Source of the DNA: Forficula auricularia
Taxonomy: Eukaryota; Arthropoda; Insecta; Dermaptera; Forficulidae
Length of the DNA stretch: 64,000 nt
Direction of reading: 5' to 3'
NCBI GenBank assembly: GCA_024734495.1
Contig: JALMQS010000128.1
Location: forward strand, 19,595,573 to 19,659,572
Shown here: one piece after another, positions 42,282-52,580 of the stretch
How the letters are laid out: each line of letters begins with the position of its first letter
How positions within the stretch are numbered: the stretch's first letter is position 1
Notes under the pieces: model-generated
Database searches by the model: none
What the model was told of the DNA's origin: nothing
Seen by the model: only the letters and a program-made list of their open reading frames with translations
Made by a program: the position numbers and the translations under genes

Positions 42282-42508
42282 GATAAATAAAAAAGTCACA
42301 CATAAAAACTTGTTCTTATTTTCCTGTTATAAACTTTCAAATTATTTTATTATTTCATTAACATCTACTGCTAAATGTTTTTTACTTCGAATTGAGCATT
42401 TTACAAATAAAATAATAATAATAATAAAATGTTCAATTTGAAGTGAAAACCCTGTACAGAAGTTTCACTTCCCCGTGAGCTTATGTGAATGAGGCTCACA
42501 CATCTTTT

Positions 42509-43347
42509 TTACTTTACCATACAGAGTATGGTCAAGTATTGTAATCGTGCATGAAAAAAGTGGTTTTTTTACTTTTTTTTTCAAAATATCTAAAAAACGG
42601 CTGAAACTATTTTTATTAAAAAAATTGAGCGAACCATGGCATTTAGGCCTACAAAAAAGCTCTGATAAGTGAGCATCAAAAAAATTATATTTTTCGAGAT
42701 AATAATTGTTTTGTCAAAATGTCTGTTAGTTAGTTAGTTAGTTAGATAGTTATTCTGTGCGTTACCAAATTTGTGGACGAGCTAGCTCAAAAACAAGTGT
42801 GAATATCGAAACCAAATTTCACACGTAGTTTTGGTCCATTGAGATTAAGAGCTGATTAGATTTTGGTGCATATTGACCCAAAATTAAGGGGGTTCGAGGG
42901 GGGTTAAAAATTAAAAATCTAGGTCGTTTGAGCAAACTCAACCAAAATTTTGTATACATAATCAGTGGATCCCCAGAAGTCTAAAAAATGCAAAAATCTA
43001 ACCGCCCAAAATGGGGGGGCGGAGGGTCAAAAAATGAAAATCTTGGCCATTTACCAAACTCAACCAAATTTTGTATACATAATCAGTGGGTCCCCAGAAG
43101 TCTAAAAATGCAAAAACTAACCGCCCGAAATGAGTGAGTCGAAAAAATGAAAATCTTTGCCATTTACCAAACTCAACCAAATTTTGTATACATAATCAGT
43201 GGGTCCCAGGAGTCTAAAAATGCAAAAACTAACCCTCCCCCCCTACATGATTATAAATAATTTTATTAAATATTAAATATAAGTGAGGGGCCAGGTTGTA
43301 TGGTAAAGTCAAGTGGATGGCCACATAAGAACACGTCAGCTTATTTT
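42509..43347 (+). mobile_element. R1 repeat copy h, full-length, three internal units
   Basis: Begins TTTACTTTACCATACAGAGT and ends GAACACGTCAGCTTATTTTT. (TTAG)n at 42,725-42,750. Three internal units start near 42,940, 43,055 and 43,165 with ACTCAACCAAA(A)TTTTGTATACAT. The complement ACTTTACCATACA appears again near 43,297-43,312. Best copy for describing the element. ORFs are shadows. Confidence 0.8.
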
Positions 43348-43770
43348 TAACAGTGTAGTACTATGCTAACTGCCAAAAGTAAATATTTTTTGAAGAGAGT
43401 AAAAGAGAAAGTATTTTACCTTTAAATTAAATAAATTTCCCTAAAGTCTTTTGATCTTAATTCAACAACTCCTGATTAGATATCGTTTAATTGAAAAGGA
43501 TTCTCTTTGATAAATAGTTTTATTGATTGTTCCTCTCGAGGGGAAAGTTGATTATAAAACTGATTATTTTTTTGGATATACTCACATGATATAGCGAGTG
43601 AACTGTCAATGAAGACACGTGTCTTTCTGGCGACAGCTGATGAAAATAACTTGAGAACAAACCACAACACTATTGTTATAATGTTAACACTCGGAAATTT
43701 AATCAGGAGAGCTTATTTAAGAATTAATAGTCTACTTTTTTGTTCTGTTAATTTTTTAATTAGTTTGTGC
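43348..43770. other. Unassigned; candidate minus-strand exon inside
   Basis: Mostly AT-rich. See the next entry for the only exon-like segment. The 64-codon minus frame (43,476-43,670) spans it but includes sequence that would be intron. Confidence 0.45.
43586..43636 (-). CDS. Candidate 51-bp internal exon, minus strand
   Basis: On the minus strand, ATTTTCATCAG^CTGTCGCC is a good acceptor and TATATCAT^GTGAGTAT a strong donor, bounding 51 bp (17 codons) of raised GC. One frame is open (VARKTRVFIDSSLAIS plus neighbours); another has a stop. No family is recognised and no adjoining exon can be assigned. It could be chance, since AG/GT pairs of this quality occur at random. It lies 150 bp downstream, on this strand, of the GC-rich island. 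Confidence 0.25.
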
Positions 43771-44120
43771 AGGGGGTGTTAGAAGAGTGTTTGCACATCG
43801 AGCTCCAATGGTTCGTAGGTAGGGAATTGTGGAAACCCTTGAACGGTATCTTGGGCGCTGTCCGCTGACATTTTCCTCGTGTTCTTTGGCAAGCGCGGTG
43901 GCCAGGGTGGCGCGGCACCTCCAACCAAAGGTTCGGCTTCGCGTTCGCTTACGGGCTGACTGCGCGGCTGGCAGTCGAGGCGCCTCTCTCGGGGGTGGGA
44001 CGCCACCCCATGATGACGTCATTGCTCCCCACTACGCTCTGCACGTCCAACAGATAAGAGGGAATCGAAATTCGCCTAAGACCAGACAGACATCTCTCTT
44101 CCCTCTCTAGAGCCAATTAA
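43771..44120. promoter_or_regulatory. GC-rich, CpG-containing island, possible promoter/first exon
   Basis: A 330-bp block of clearly higher GC and many CG dinucleotides in very AT-rich DNA, with no matching repeat elsewhere in the window. It has a CRE (GATGACGTCAT) at 44,012-44,022. On the minus strand an ATG in good context (GGAAAATGTC, near 43,870) opens a 30-codon frame starting MSADSAQDTVQGFPQFPTYE and ending VQTLF-stop near 43,781. Other frames run both ways, as expected in GC-rich DNA. A promoter with a short first exon on the minus strand is possible but unproven. Confidence 0.4.
44012..44022. promoter_or_regulatory. CRE-type palindrome ATGACGTCAT
   Basis: Perfect bZIP (CREB/ATF) site inside the GC island, second in the window after 6,681. 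Supports but does not prove a promoter. Confidence 0.4.
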
Positions 44121-44207
44121 TTAATCTACGCGGATAAAAATCACAGAGAGGGAAAATATTTTTTAACCGACTACAAAAATAAAAATAATTTTTAAGAAAA
44201 AATAAAA

Positions 44208-44541
44208 ACCGACTTCAAAAATTAAATGCAACAAATAAAATACACTAAAAGGTATAAAATAATTATTATCTTATTTAGTTACAACTAAACGACGAAATAT
44301 TAACATGAAATTACTTTTTGAAGTCGGTACCAAACAAACTATACCTATAAGCGAGCGTACCCGCCGAACGTACTAAGTACGTCCGTCGAGTGCGATTCAT
44401 AAAAGGTATCTGTTTGGCACCGACTTCAAAAGTAATTTCATGTTAATATTTCGTAGTTTAGTTGTAACTAAATAAGATAATAATTATTTTATACCTTTTA
44501 GTGTATTTTATTTGTTGCATTTAATTTTTTGAAGTCGGTTT
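44208..44541. mobile_element. G module, copy 4
   Basis: Palindrome, ACCGACTTCAAAAATTAAAT to TTTTTTGAAGTCGGTTTT; centre reads GCGAGCGTACCCGCCGAAC. First of four G modules within 3 kb. Confidence 0.8.
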
Positions 44542-44559
44542 TATTTTTTTCTTAAAAAT

Positions 44560-44770
44560 TATTTTTATTTTTCTCTTTTAGTAATGTTATTATTAGTGAT
44601 CATATCATCAGAACTTGACCAAATTAATATGACACCATCCCTAAGACACCCCTTTTCGGATAAAAAAAGAACCATCGAAATCGGTTCATAAACAAAGAGT
44701 GTTGGGTCTAAACAAACCTAATAAAAAAGGTCTAATACCTATGAAAAAAAACGAAAAAAATTTTTTAAGA
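44560..44770 (-). repeat. F module, partial, inverted
   Basis: Complement of the 3' part of F (TCATCAGAACTTGACCAAAT, GAACCATCGAAATCGGTTC), cut off near 44,755 where the next G module begins. Confidence 0.7.
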
Positions 44771-44781
44771 AAAAATAATAA

Positions 44782-45118
44782 ACCGACTTCAAAAAATTAA
44801 ATGCAACAAATAAAATACACTAAAAGGTATAAAATAATTATTATCTTATTTAGTTACAACTAAACGACGAAATATTAACACGAAATTACTTTTTGAAGTC
44901 GGTGCCAAACATATACCTTTTATGAATCGCACTCGACGGATCTTACTTAGTACGTTTGGAGGATATGCTCGCTTATAGGTATAGTTTGTTTGGTACCGAA
45001 TTCAAAAAGTAATTTCGTGTTAATATTTCGTCGTTTAGTTGTAACTAAATAAGATAATAATTATTTTATACCTTTTAGTGTATTTTATTTTGTTGCATTT
45101 AATTTTTTGAAGTCGGTT
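44782..45118. mobile_element. G module, copy 5 (centre inverted)
   Basis: Same arms as copy 4, but the inner centre is flipped: TATACCTTTTATGAATCGCA comes first and GCTCGCTTATAGGTATAG second, opposite to copies 4 and 6. This fits recombination between the arms. Confidence 0.75.
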
Positions 45119-45134
45119 TTTATTTTTTTCTTAA

Positions 45135-45487
45135 AAATTTTTATTTTTCTCTTTTTAGTGATGTTATTAATAGTGATCATATCATCAGAACTTGACCAAA
45201 TTAATATGACACCATCCTTAAGACACCCCTTTCGGATAAAAAAAGAACCATCGAAATCGGTTCATAAACAAAGAGGTTAGGTCTAAACAAACCTAATAAA
45301 AAAGGTCTAATACCTATGATAAAAAAATCGAAAAAAAATGGGACCAATCGGAAGCTAGACTGGACCCAATGCAAAAAAATTTCAAAATCGGTTGACAATT
45401 GGCGGAGATATGAGGTAACATAGGCACAAAAAAAAAAAAAAAATTCAGTCGAATAGAGAACCTCCTCCTTTTTTGAAGTCGGTTAAA
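45135..45487 (-). repeat. F module, inverted, near full length
   Basis: Runs from TCTTTTTAGTGATGTTATTA to GAGAACCTCCTCCTTTTTTG and GAAGTCGG. The ORFs crossing it are shadows. It abuts the next F module head to head. Confidence 0.75.
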
Positions 45488-45800
45488 AAGGAGGAGGTTC
45501 TCTATTCGACTGAATTTTTTTTTTTTTGTGCCTATGTTACCTCATATCTCCGCCAATTGTCAACCGATTTTGAAAATTTTTTTTGCATTGGGTTCAGTCT
45601 ACCTTCCGATTGGTCCCATTTTTTTCATAGGTATTAGACCTTTTTTGTTAGGTTTGTTAGGGCCTAACTTCTTTGTTTGCGAACCGATTTCGATGATTCT
45701 TTATTTATTGGAAAGGGGTATCTTAGGGATGGTGCAATATTAATTTGGTCAAGTTCTGATGATATGATCACTATTAATAACATCACTAAAAAGAGGAAAA
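45488..45800 (+). repeat. F module, forward, head-to-head with the previous one
   Basis: GGAGGAGGTTCTCTATTCG to GATCACTATTAATAACATCA. With 45,135-45,487 it forms a palindrome of about 650 bp whose centre is the ACCGACTTC at 45,474-45,490. Confidence 0.75.
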
Positions 45801-45828
45801 TAAAAATAATTTTTAAGAAAAAATAAAA

Positions 45829-46163
45829 ACCGACTTCAAAAATTAAATGCAACAAATAAAATACACTAAAAGGTATAAAATAATTATTAACTTATTTAGT
45901 TACAACTAAACTACGAAATATTAACTTGAAATTACTTTTGTAGTCGGTGCCAAACAAACTATACCTATAAGCGAGCGTACCCGCCAAACGTACTAAGTAA
46001 GATCCGTCGAGTGCGATTCATAAAAGGTATATGTTTGGCACCGACTTCAAAAAGTAATTTCATGTTAATATTTCGTCGTTTAGTTGTAACTAAATAAGAT
46101 AATAATTATTTTTATACCTTTTAGTGTATTTTATTTGTTGCATTTAATTTTTTGAAGTCGGTT
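45829..46163. mobile_element. G module, copy 6
   Basis: Palindrome as copy 4, with AAGCGAGCGTACCCGCCAAA at its centre. Confidence 0.8.
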
Positions 46164-46328
46164 TTTATTTTTTCTTAAAAATTATTATAACTTTATTCAA
46201 AATTCAGTCAAGATTTTCTGACAAAAGGATGAGTAAAAAAAATGTTTTTTTTTGTTCCTATTTGTGGTATAATGGTATCGGAAGCCACATTAATGGTTTG
46301 GAATTATTGGTTTTTTCTTCAATTAATT
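46164..46328. other. No gene seen
   Basis: Short spacer between copies 6 and the following F module; the AT-rich block TTTCTGACAAAAGGATGAG is not repeated elsewhere in the window. Confidence 0.4.
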
Positions 46329-46888
46329 AACCGACTTCAAAAAAGGAGGAGGTTCTCAATTCGATGGAATTTTTTGTGTGTGTGCCTATGTTAACTCATA
46401 TCTCCGCCAATTGTGAACCGATTTTGATGATTTTTTTGCATTGGGTTCAGTCTAGCTTCCGATTGGTCACGTTTTTTTTTCATTAACATTGGACCTTTTT
46501 TGATATGTTTGTACAGGCATAACTTCTTTGTTTATCAACCGATTTTAATGATTCTTTTTTTGTTGGAAAGAGGGTACCTTAGGGGTGGTACCATATTAAT
46601 TTGGTTATTAATTAAGTTCTGAAGATATGATCAATGAAGAAATAACATAAATCTCTAATTCTTACTGACTCGAAATTATAATAAATAAAATCTTTTATAA
46701 AAAAATCTTAAGACATTCATTTAAAACCCGCAAACGTTTCGAGAGAATATCTATATTTATGAATTGAATTTTATTATCATTTTCTGATTTATTCTTACGA
46801 GATGCATTCAAGGTATTATATTAAGTCACTATTAATAGCATCACTAAAAAGAGAAAAATAAATATAATTTTTATAAAAAAAAATTAAA
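46329..46888 (+). repeat. F module, forward, with short insertion
   Basis: ACCGACTTCAAAAAAGGAGG at 46,330 through ATTAATAGCATCACTAAAAA. It has about 150 extra bp near 46,620-46,800 (TTAAAACCCGCAAACGTTTC), also seen in the 8.47-8.9 kb copy. Confidence 0.75.
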
Positions 46889-47153
46889 ACCGACTTCAAA
46901 AAAATTAAATGCAACAATAAAATAATAATAACTTAAAAATAAAATAAAATCCACGAAAAGGTATAAAATAATTATCTTATTTAGTTACAATTAAACGACG
47001 AAATATTAACATGAAATCACTTTTTGAAGTCGGTGCCAAACATATGTGTACATTTTATGAATCGCACTCGACGGATCTTACTTACTAGTGTATTCTATTT
47101 TATTTTTAAGTTTTATTATTTTATTTGTTGCATTTAATTTTTTTGAAGTCGGT
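46889..47153. mobile_element. G module, copy 7, centre deleted
   Basis: Left arm complete, then a centre lacking the second inner ACCGACTTC, then the right tip TTTTTTTGAAGTCGG. A deletion derivative. Confidence 0.7.
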
Positions 47154-47184
47154 TTTATTTTTTTTATAAAAATTAATTTTTATA

Positions 47185-47440
47185 CTAGTACCTGGCCACC
47201 GAGCGGTGCTCGGTAACTTTTTGCTTAGTAGTTAAAAGCTATATATTCCCAGGTAACCACAATATCCTAAGAATATTCTAAGGATATTCTAAGGACATTT
47301 AAATCTTCTTAGAATATTCTGAGGATATTGTGTGTTACCTGGGTTAATCCCCGACCCCTCCCCCGAACCCCCACCTCCTGCACCCCTCTACCCCACATCC
47401 GCCCACCACCTACACCCCCACCCCCGAAACTACTTCCATC
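47185..47440 (-). mobile_element. Helitron-2 3' end
   Basis: Minus strand ends with the hairpin ACCGAGCACCGCTCGGT (47,198-47,214), then GGCCAGGTACTAG, with CTAG at 47,185-47,188 followed by T: the exact Helitron 3' rule. Upstream, on this strand, is the G-rich region also found in Helitron-1, and an inverted pair AATATCCTAAGAATATTCTA / TAGAATATTCTGAGGATATT (about 47,253-47,330). No 5' leader was found before the gap. Confidence 0.75.
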
Positions 47441-47863
47441 ATTATAATGATCTTATTGTGGGATTTAAAATTAAAAAAACAATTATTTATTAAGGTAGTT
47501 CTTTAACAAATGCAAAAATTCAAGAAGTTTTTGAAAATTGGAATATATGTATAATGTTCAAATCTGAAGACGATTTACCACACCAAACATGAAATAGTAG
47601 CAATTAAAAATGACATTTTTAACATAGGGTAGATAGGGAAAGGGTGGGGATATGATCATTATATTATTTATTTTTTCATTGAAGGACTTTCCCCATCTTG
47701 ATGAAAAACTAATATTTGCTAGAATAATATATTCGGAGTAACTTAAAAAAAAAATTGAAATTATTTACCACGTAGTTTTGATAAAAAAAAAAAAAAAAAA
47801 AAAACCTATTTGGGCAATTATTTTTAGTGGTGGGGATATAAGCACAATGGCTTGGAACGATCC
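47441..47863. other. No gene seen; repeated block at the gap edge
   Basis: AT-rich. The last about 60 bp (A run, GCAATTATTTTTAGTGG, ATGGCTTGGAACGATCC) are repeated with changes at 49,442-49,512. Confidence 0.5.
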
Positions 47864-47963
47864 NNNNNNNNNNNNNNNNNNNNNNNNNNNNNNNNNNNNN
47901 NNNNNNNNNNNNNNNNNNNNNNNNNNNNNNNNNNNNNNNNNNNNNNNNNNNNNNNNNNNNNNN
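47864..47963. other. Assembly gap, 100 N
   Basis: Second gap of standard size; frames running through it are artefacts. Confidence 0.99.
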
Positions 47964-49180
47964 AAGTTACGCATATGTCTGCGCTATTATTTATATGAAT
48001 AATAATAATTAAGCCTAATTATGTTCTATCATAGAAACTATAGCTTTATGGTAACTAAAATAAGATATATATATTTGTGATTCGATTTTTGCCAAATATC
48101 TCGAGAAACAGCATCGATAGTAGTAAGTACTAAAATTAATTACAGTTATTAATGGTAATAATAAATTTATTAAAAATGTATATAATTTTCATACCATACC
48201 TTGGATCTTTTGTATTTTTTTCTTTTATTCTTTGTCGATACTCTTGTTGGATATTGCCTACTTGTTTTTTTTTTTATATTTTTCTCCGATACTGAAATTG
48301 ATTATAAAATCATTAATTTCTCGTCTGATGTCTACTAACTTTACAGTCGTATTTAAAATTACACTTGCAAAATATTATAATATATATAATATACGGTATA
48401 TAAATTATATACCGTACCTTGTTTTTTTTTTTCACGCTCCCGATACTTTTTTGGTACTCGGCTTTTTTCGTCATTTCTTTCCTTCAAAGAAAATAAAAAT
48501 AAAAAAATGTTAAAATTAAATCCATGAGTGCTAATCGAGGAGGGGATGGAGAGTGTGGGTACTGAACAAACTTGTTTGGAAATATTTTTGAATTTGAGAA
48601 AACAGTGTGTGAATTTATACAATGTTTTACTCAGTATATTATATAAATATCTAACTAATAGATACTCCAATAATAAATAAATAAATAATCTTAGATATTT
48701 TAATAATAATTCATCAAATCCTCGTTGGAAATCAAATTCCAAGGAATTTTTTCTTCTTCTTTAATTTTTATTTCCTTAAATAGAACAAATAAATAATAAA
48801 ATTCAATTAATTAAATAAATAAATAAATGATAGGAATTAGCTAGTAGAAATCAATAATTGTGGGGATTCATTGCGGGGGATTTTAAGCACATACCCACGC
48901 AATGATTAATATATAACGCTTACCTTTAGTAGATTTTTTTTTAATTGATTATTTTCTTCTATTAGTCGGAAATATAATAAATAAATTAGTAGAATTATTG
49001 CAAAAATAATTCTTTTATTTATTTTCATCTCATTTTCATTTATTTATTAATTAAGTAAGCTACTACCTCGTTATTTGTTGCCGAACACCGTGTACTGTTC
49101 TGAATGTTCTGGTCTCCTGAATTCGATGCCATTTTCATTGAATTCCTATTATTCTGTCTATCAAATTAATACAAATTTTT
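47964..49180. other. No gene seen
   Basis: AT-rich. A clean hairpin TACGGTATATAAATTATATACCGTA is centred near 48,403. The 127-codon minus frame (48,359-48,742) is Leu/Tyr-rich and crosses this hairpin and A/T runs; not called. Confidence 0.5.
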
Positions 49181-49441
49181 AAAATAGAGGATTATTTCGA
49201 CAAATATGTTTGCAGAGAGGTAGAGGAGGGTAATGAAATAATACCTGTTGAATCGAAAGATTCAACATCGAACAGCATCGATTCCCGACCAGAGCGCCAA
49301 GCCGAGGCCCCGCCCCAGAGTGGCTGAGTGGATGCGCGCGCATGAGCATTGGCTCGCTTGTTTTTGTATTTACGTTACGGACACTTTTCGCCAGACTAGG
49401 TACCACCCGAGGCGTCCCATAAGTTCACTTCGTTCCAAAAA
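49181..49441. promoter_or_regulatory. GC-rich promoter-like patch
   Basis: Two motifs typical of housekeeping promoters lie within 60 bp: a GC box (CCCCGCCCC at about 49,308-49,316) and an NRF-1-like GCGCGCGCATGAGC with an ATTGGCT (inverted CCAAT) next to it (49,335-49,355). The patch has many CG dinucleotides. It ends at AGTTCACTTCGTTCC before an A run, so a retro-copied origin is an alternative. Opposite-strand frames here are not called. Confidence 0.3.
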
Positions 49442-50165
49442 TAAAAAAAAAACATTTGGACGATTATTTTTAGTGGAGGTGATAAAATATCAATGGCTTG
49501 GAAACGATCCATTCATAAATAGAATATAGTAGCGTAAAAAGTACAGTCACGTTAAAAAAACCCACAAATTTTAACACAGTTCATATTTATAGAGTGGTTA
49601 CGAGTCTTAAAACTTTTTTTGTGGATTGTCGCGAAAGAACCTCCTTAATACATGTTTTATTTAATATTTTTTGGAAATAAATAAATAAAATTAAAGCCAC
49701 TAACTACTTTTATATCATTGATTATTTTATATTTATTATTGTTATTATTTTTAATTTGACAAAACGAATAGCTCCGGTTAACCCTGAATGGTATTTTTAC
49801 TTTTTATTTGAAAAGTACACGAGGCTCCTGAGCTGTATTAATTTCGCTTGATTATCTTCCAACTTATAAAATTAAAAGATAAAATTAAATGATAAAATTA
49901 AATGATCTTACAAAGAGATAATAGTTTTATTATAAAATTAAACATTGAAATTAGATTAAAATAAAATTTTGCTGAATTGGCGATTTTTTATCAACAATCA
50001 AATAGAGCTACTAAACATGAATCTGGCACAAATATTCAATTTATTAATATAATACAAACTTTTGATTTTAATGATTAGCTATACAACTCTTCGAGAGCCT
50101 TATAAGTATACGATTCAATTTTTTTTATTTCCTTTGAATCAAAAACAATTGTGCTAGAAAGCTCA
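49442..50165. other. No gene seen; repeat of 47.80-47.86 kb block
   Basis: A run at 49,442-49,454 then ATTATTTTTAGTGGAGGTGA and ATCAATGGCTTGGAAACGATCC, matching the sequence at the 47,863 gap edge. The rest is AT-rich. Confidence 0.5.
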
Positions 50166-50903
50166 TTTTACTTTACCATACAGGGTATGGTCAAGTATTG
50201 TAATCGTTCATAAAAAAAGTGTTTTTTTTCCTTCTTTTTTTCAAAATATCTAAAAAACGGCTGAAACTATTTCGATTAAAAAAATTGAGCGAAACCATGG
50301 CATTTAGGTCTACAAAAAAGCTCTAATAAGTGAACATCGATAAAATTATATTTTTCGAGAGAATAATTGTTTTGTCAAAATGTCTGTTAGTTAGTTAGTT
50401 AATTAGTTAGTTAGTTAGTTAGTCTGTGCGTTACCAAATTTGTGGACGAGCTAGCTCAAAAACTAGTGTGAATATCGAAACCAAATTTCACACGTAGTTT
50501 TGGTCCATTGAGATTAAGAGCTGATTAGATTTTGGTGCATATCGACCCAAATTTAAGGGGGGTCGAGGGGGGTTAAAAATTAAAAATCTAGGTCGTTTGA
50601 GCAAACTCAACCAAATTTTGTATACATAATCAGTGGACCCTCAGAAGTCTAAAAATTCAAAATCTAACCGCCCAAAATGGGGGTGGGGGGGCGAGGGTCA
50701 AAAAATGAAAATCTTAGCCATTTACCAAACTCAACCAAATTTTGTATACATAATCAGTGGGTCCCAGGAGTCTAAAAATGCAAAAACTAACCCCCCCCCC
50801 TACATGATTATAAATAATTTTATTAAATATTAAATATAAGTGAGGGGCCAGGTTGTATGGTAAAGTCAAGTGGATGGCCACATCAGAACACGTCAGCTTA
50901 TTT
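50166..50903 (+). mobile_element. R1 repeat copy i, full-length
   Basis: TTTTACTTTACCATACAGGG to GAACACGTCAGCTTATT, 738 bp, two internal units. (TTAG)n at 50,388-50,430 is longer than in copy h and absent in copies a and b, so this tract varies between copies. Hairpin CCATACAGGGTATGG at 50,175-50,189. Confidence 0.8.
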
Positions 50904-52285
50904 GAATAAAAATCATCCTGGCACCAGAATCAACTTTCTTTAACCTTAGGTTCTAAAATTATTCTTTTTATTAAAAAAAAAAAAATGACAAATTTTAGAT
51001 GAATTTTTATTTCTCATTCTGTCTCCCTAATCTCGCCGAGCGTTCTAAATAATATCCTTCAATTTCTATCTCTGTGGAATGACTTCATATTTCCTTCTCT
51101 AAAGAGCATATCGATGACTTATTAACACTAACCCGGTGTTAGTCGTCCTGCTCAAATATTACTACATATAATTAAATTTACTATATTTTTTCCTTATTTA
51201 TTTTTTTATTAGACATATCATACCTTCTCGTGGTAAATAGTTACGGAGAATAGTTTAATGTTAAAAACAGGTCCTCAATTTGTTGTCTGTTTTTCTGAAT
51301 ATTCCATCTGTATCTATCTCCTTTGAATCGTAACTTGAAAATGGAATTAGAATAACTGAATGTAAAAAAATAGTTGTTATTCTATTGATATTTGCTTCTT
51401 CCTTGTGTCAAATATGACAAAGCAACGGATATGAGAGAAAGAGAGCGAAGATGGAAAAAAATGACAAGTGAAATGAATAAATAAATAAATAAAACTGACA
51501 GATCATTCCAGGGAATTCGTTCTAAATGACCATCTACTTTAATTTTCCAAATGAATAATAGTTCTAAGGAAAAATGAATCTTTTTTTTAGAATATTACAA
51601 TTGGTATTTTGTTTTGATTTTTTCATTAATTAAAATATGAGTAATCATAGTTCGAAATGTTCTTTGTAATTAATTATATCACAGTTCATTCGGTTGGTTA
51701 TTCTCGGTTCAAGTTTAACCACTAAAGATATGTTGTTTCGTCAAAACTTGTTTTTTGATTGTTGATACTATATAAATAGCAAGAATTACCATTTAATATA
51801 GTTACTTGTATGCTCAGTTAGCCTGGATAACTCAATAAGGTCGGAGAAAGTTTGTTCTAATGTTAAAATGTTTTTATTTCAGAAATGAAGAGCTGATGCA
51901 TAGCCTAGTTTCAGAACTTTCGGTTCAAAAATGCAGAAAATCAGAAATCGAGTTGGTATAAGCAAATTATTGAGTGGTTATTTGTATTAATGAGTTGAAA
52001 TTTGGCACACAATTTGTATTAACAAACCAATGTACCGAATTTCAACTTGAACCTCTCTTACAAAAAAATGTCAAATCAATAAAATTTTCAGAAAAAGAGC
52101 CGAGACTTAAAAAAGTTTTCGCCTTTTCTTCCAATTTTTGTTTTTACATTTTTGGAAAACTCAAGCTTTAAAAGTTTTATTATTATTATTTCAATTTTTG
52201 TCTTCAGTAATGAGCGTTAAATAACACTAATGTTGATTCATATTAAACTAGTCTTTTGATTGTTATTGTTTCAAACGATTTACTC
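50904..52285. other. No gene seen
   Basis: AT-rich, few repeats, intron-like. The 65-codon frame at 51,974-52,171 has no start context or domain. Confidence 0.5.
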
Positions 52286-52580
52286 TTCCCCCTGTGGACG
52301 GAGGGCAGAATAGGTCCACAGTATCCCCTGCCTGTCGTACAAGGCGACTAAAAGGGGTAGGACGTGATGCTAACAATCTCACTCCGTAAAAAAACTTTAC
52401 GGATTTCATCGAAGGGTGAACTAAAATCGTGTACACCTACTTCCACTTCCACTTTCATTTCCAAATAGAAGACAATAGATGACAATAGATTATCTAATGA
52501 ATTCCAAAGTAATTCCAAATAATACCAAGGACGGTGTACACCTAATTCCAATCGTGGTTCACCCCTCGGATTTCATGGAG
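52286..52580 (+). repeat. Dispersed arthropod-type repeat with inverted ends
   Basis: Opens CCCCTGTGGACGGAGGG, then ATCCCCTGCCTGTCGTACAA and GGCGACTAAAAGGGG, a sequence style I recognise as frequent in arthropod repeats. GGGTGAAC (52,405) and GTTCACCC (52,556) are inverted, and GTGTACACCTA occurs twice (about 52,430 and 52,534) around a simple TTCCACTTCCACTTTC tract. Class unknown. Minus-strand frames over it are not called. Confidence 0.5.

Larger units (their letters stand above)
42049..42343. mobile_element. Palindromic element P2 carrying two hammerhead-like motifs
   Basis: Near-perfect palindrome of about 295 bp: AATTTGAAAGTTTAAAACAG at the left, complement CTGTTATAAACTTTCAAATT at the right. 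Arms of about 125 bp hold the same motif in opposite orientation. The loop (about 42,170-42,210) is a SatA-like monomer (TTTCATGACAAATATTTAGT), so the two arms look placed around a SatA copy. No coding sequence. Confidence 0.8.

Noticed and set aside
42725..42750. (TTAG)n as an interstitial telomere repeat
   Set aside because: The insect telomere unit is TTAGG; this is a 4-base tract at a fixed position within R1 copies, so it is the element's own microsatellite.
43756..44110. Overlapping 75- to 93-codon frames on both strands of the GC island
   Set aside because: GC-rich, CG-containing DNA has few stops on either strand; only the 30-codon minus frame with a good ATG context is kept as a weak candidate.
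48359..48742. 127-codon minus frame and the overlapping 93-codon plus frame
   Set aside because: Leu/Tyr/Ile-rich translation of AT-rich DNA crossing a perfect hairpin; frames on both strands are open, which is expected from composition.
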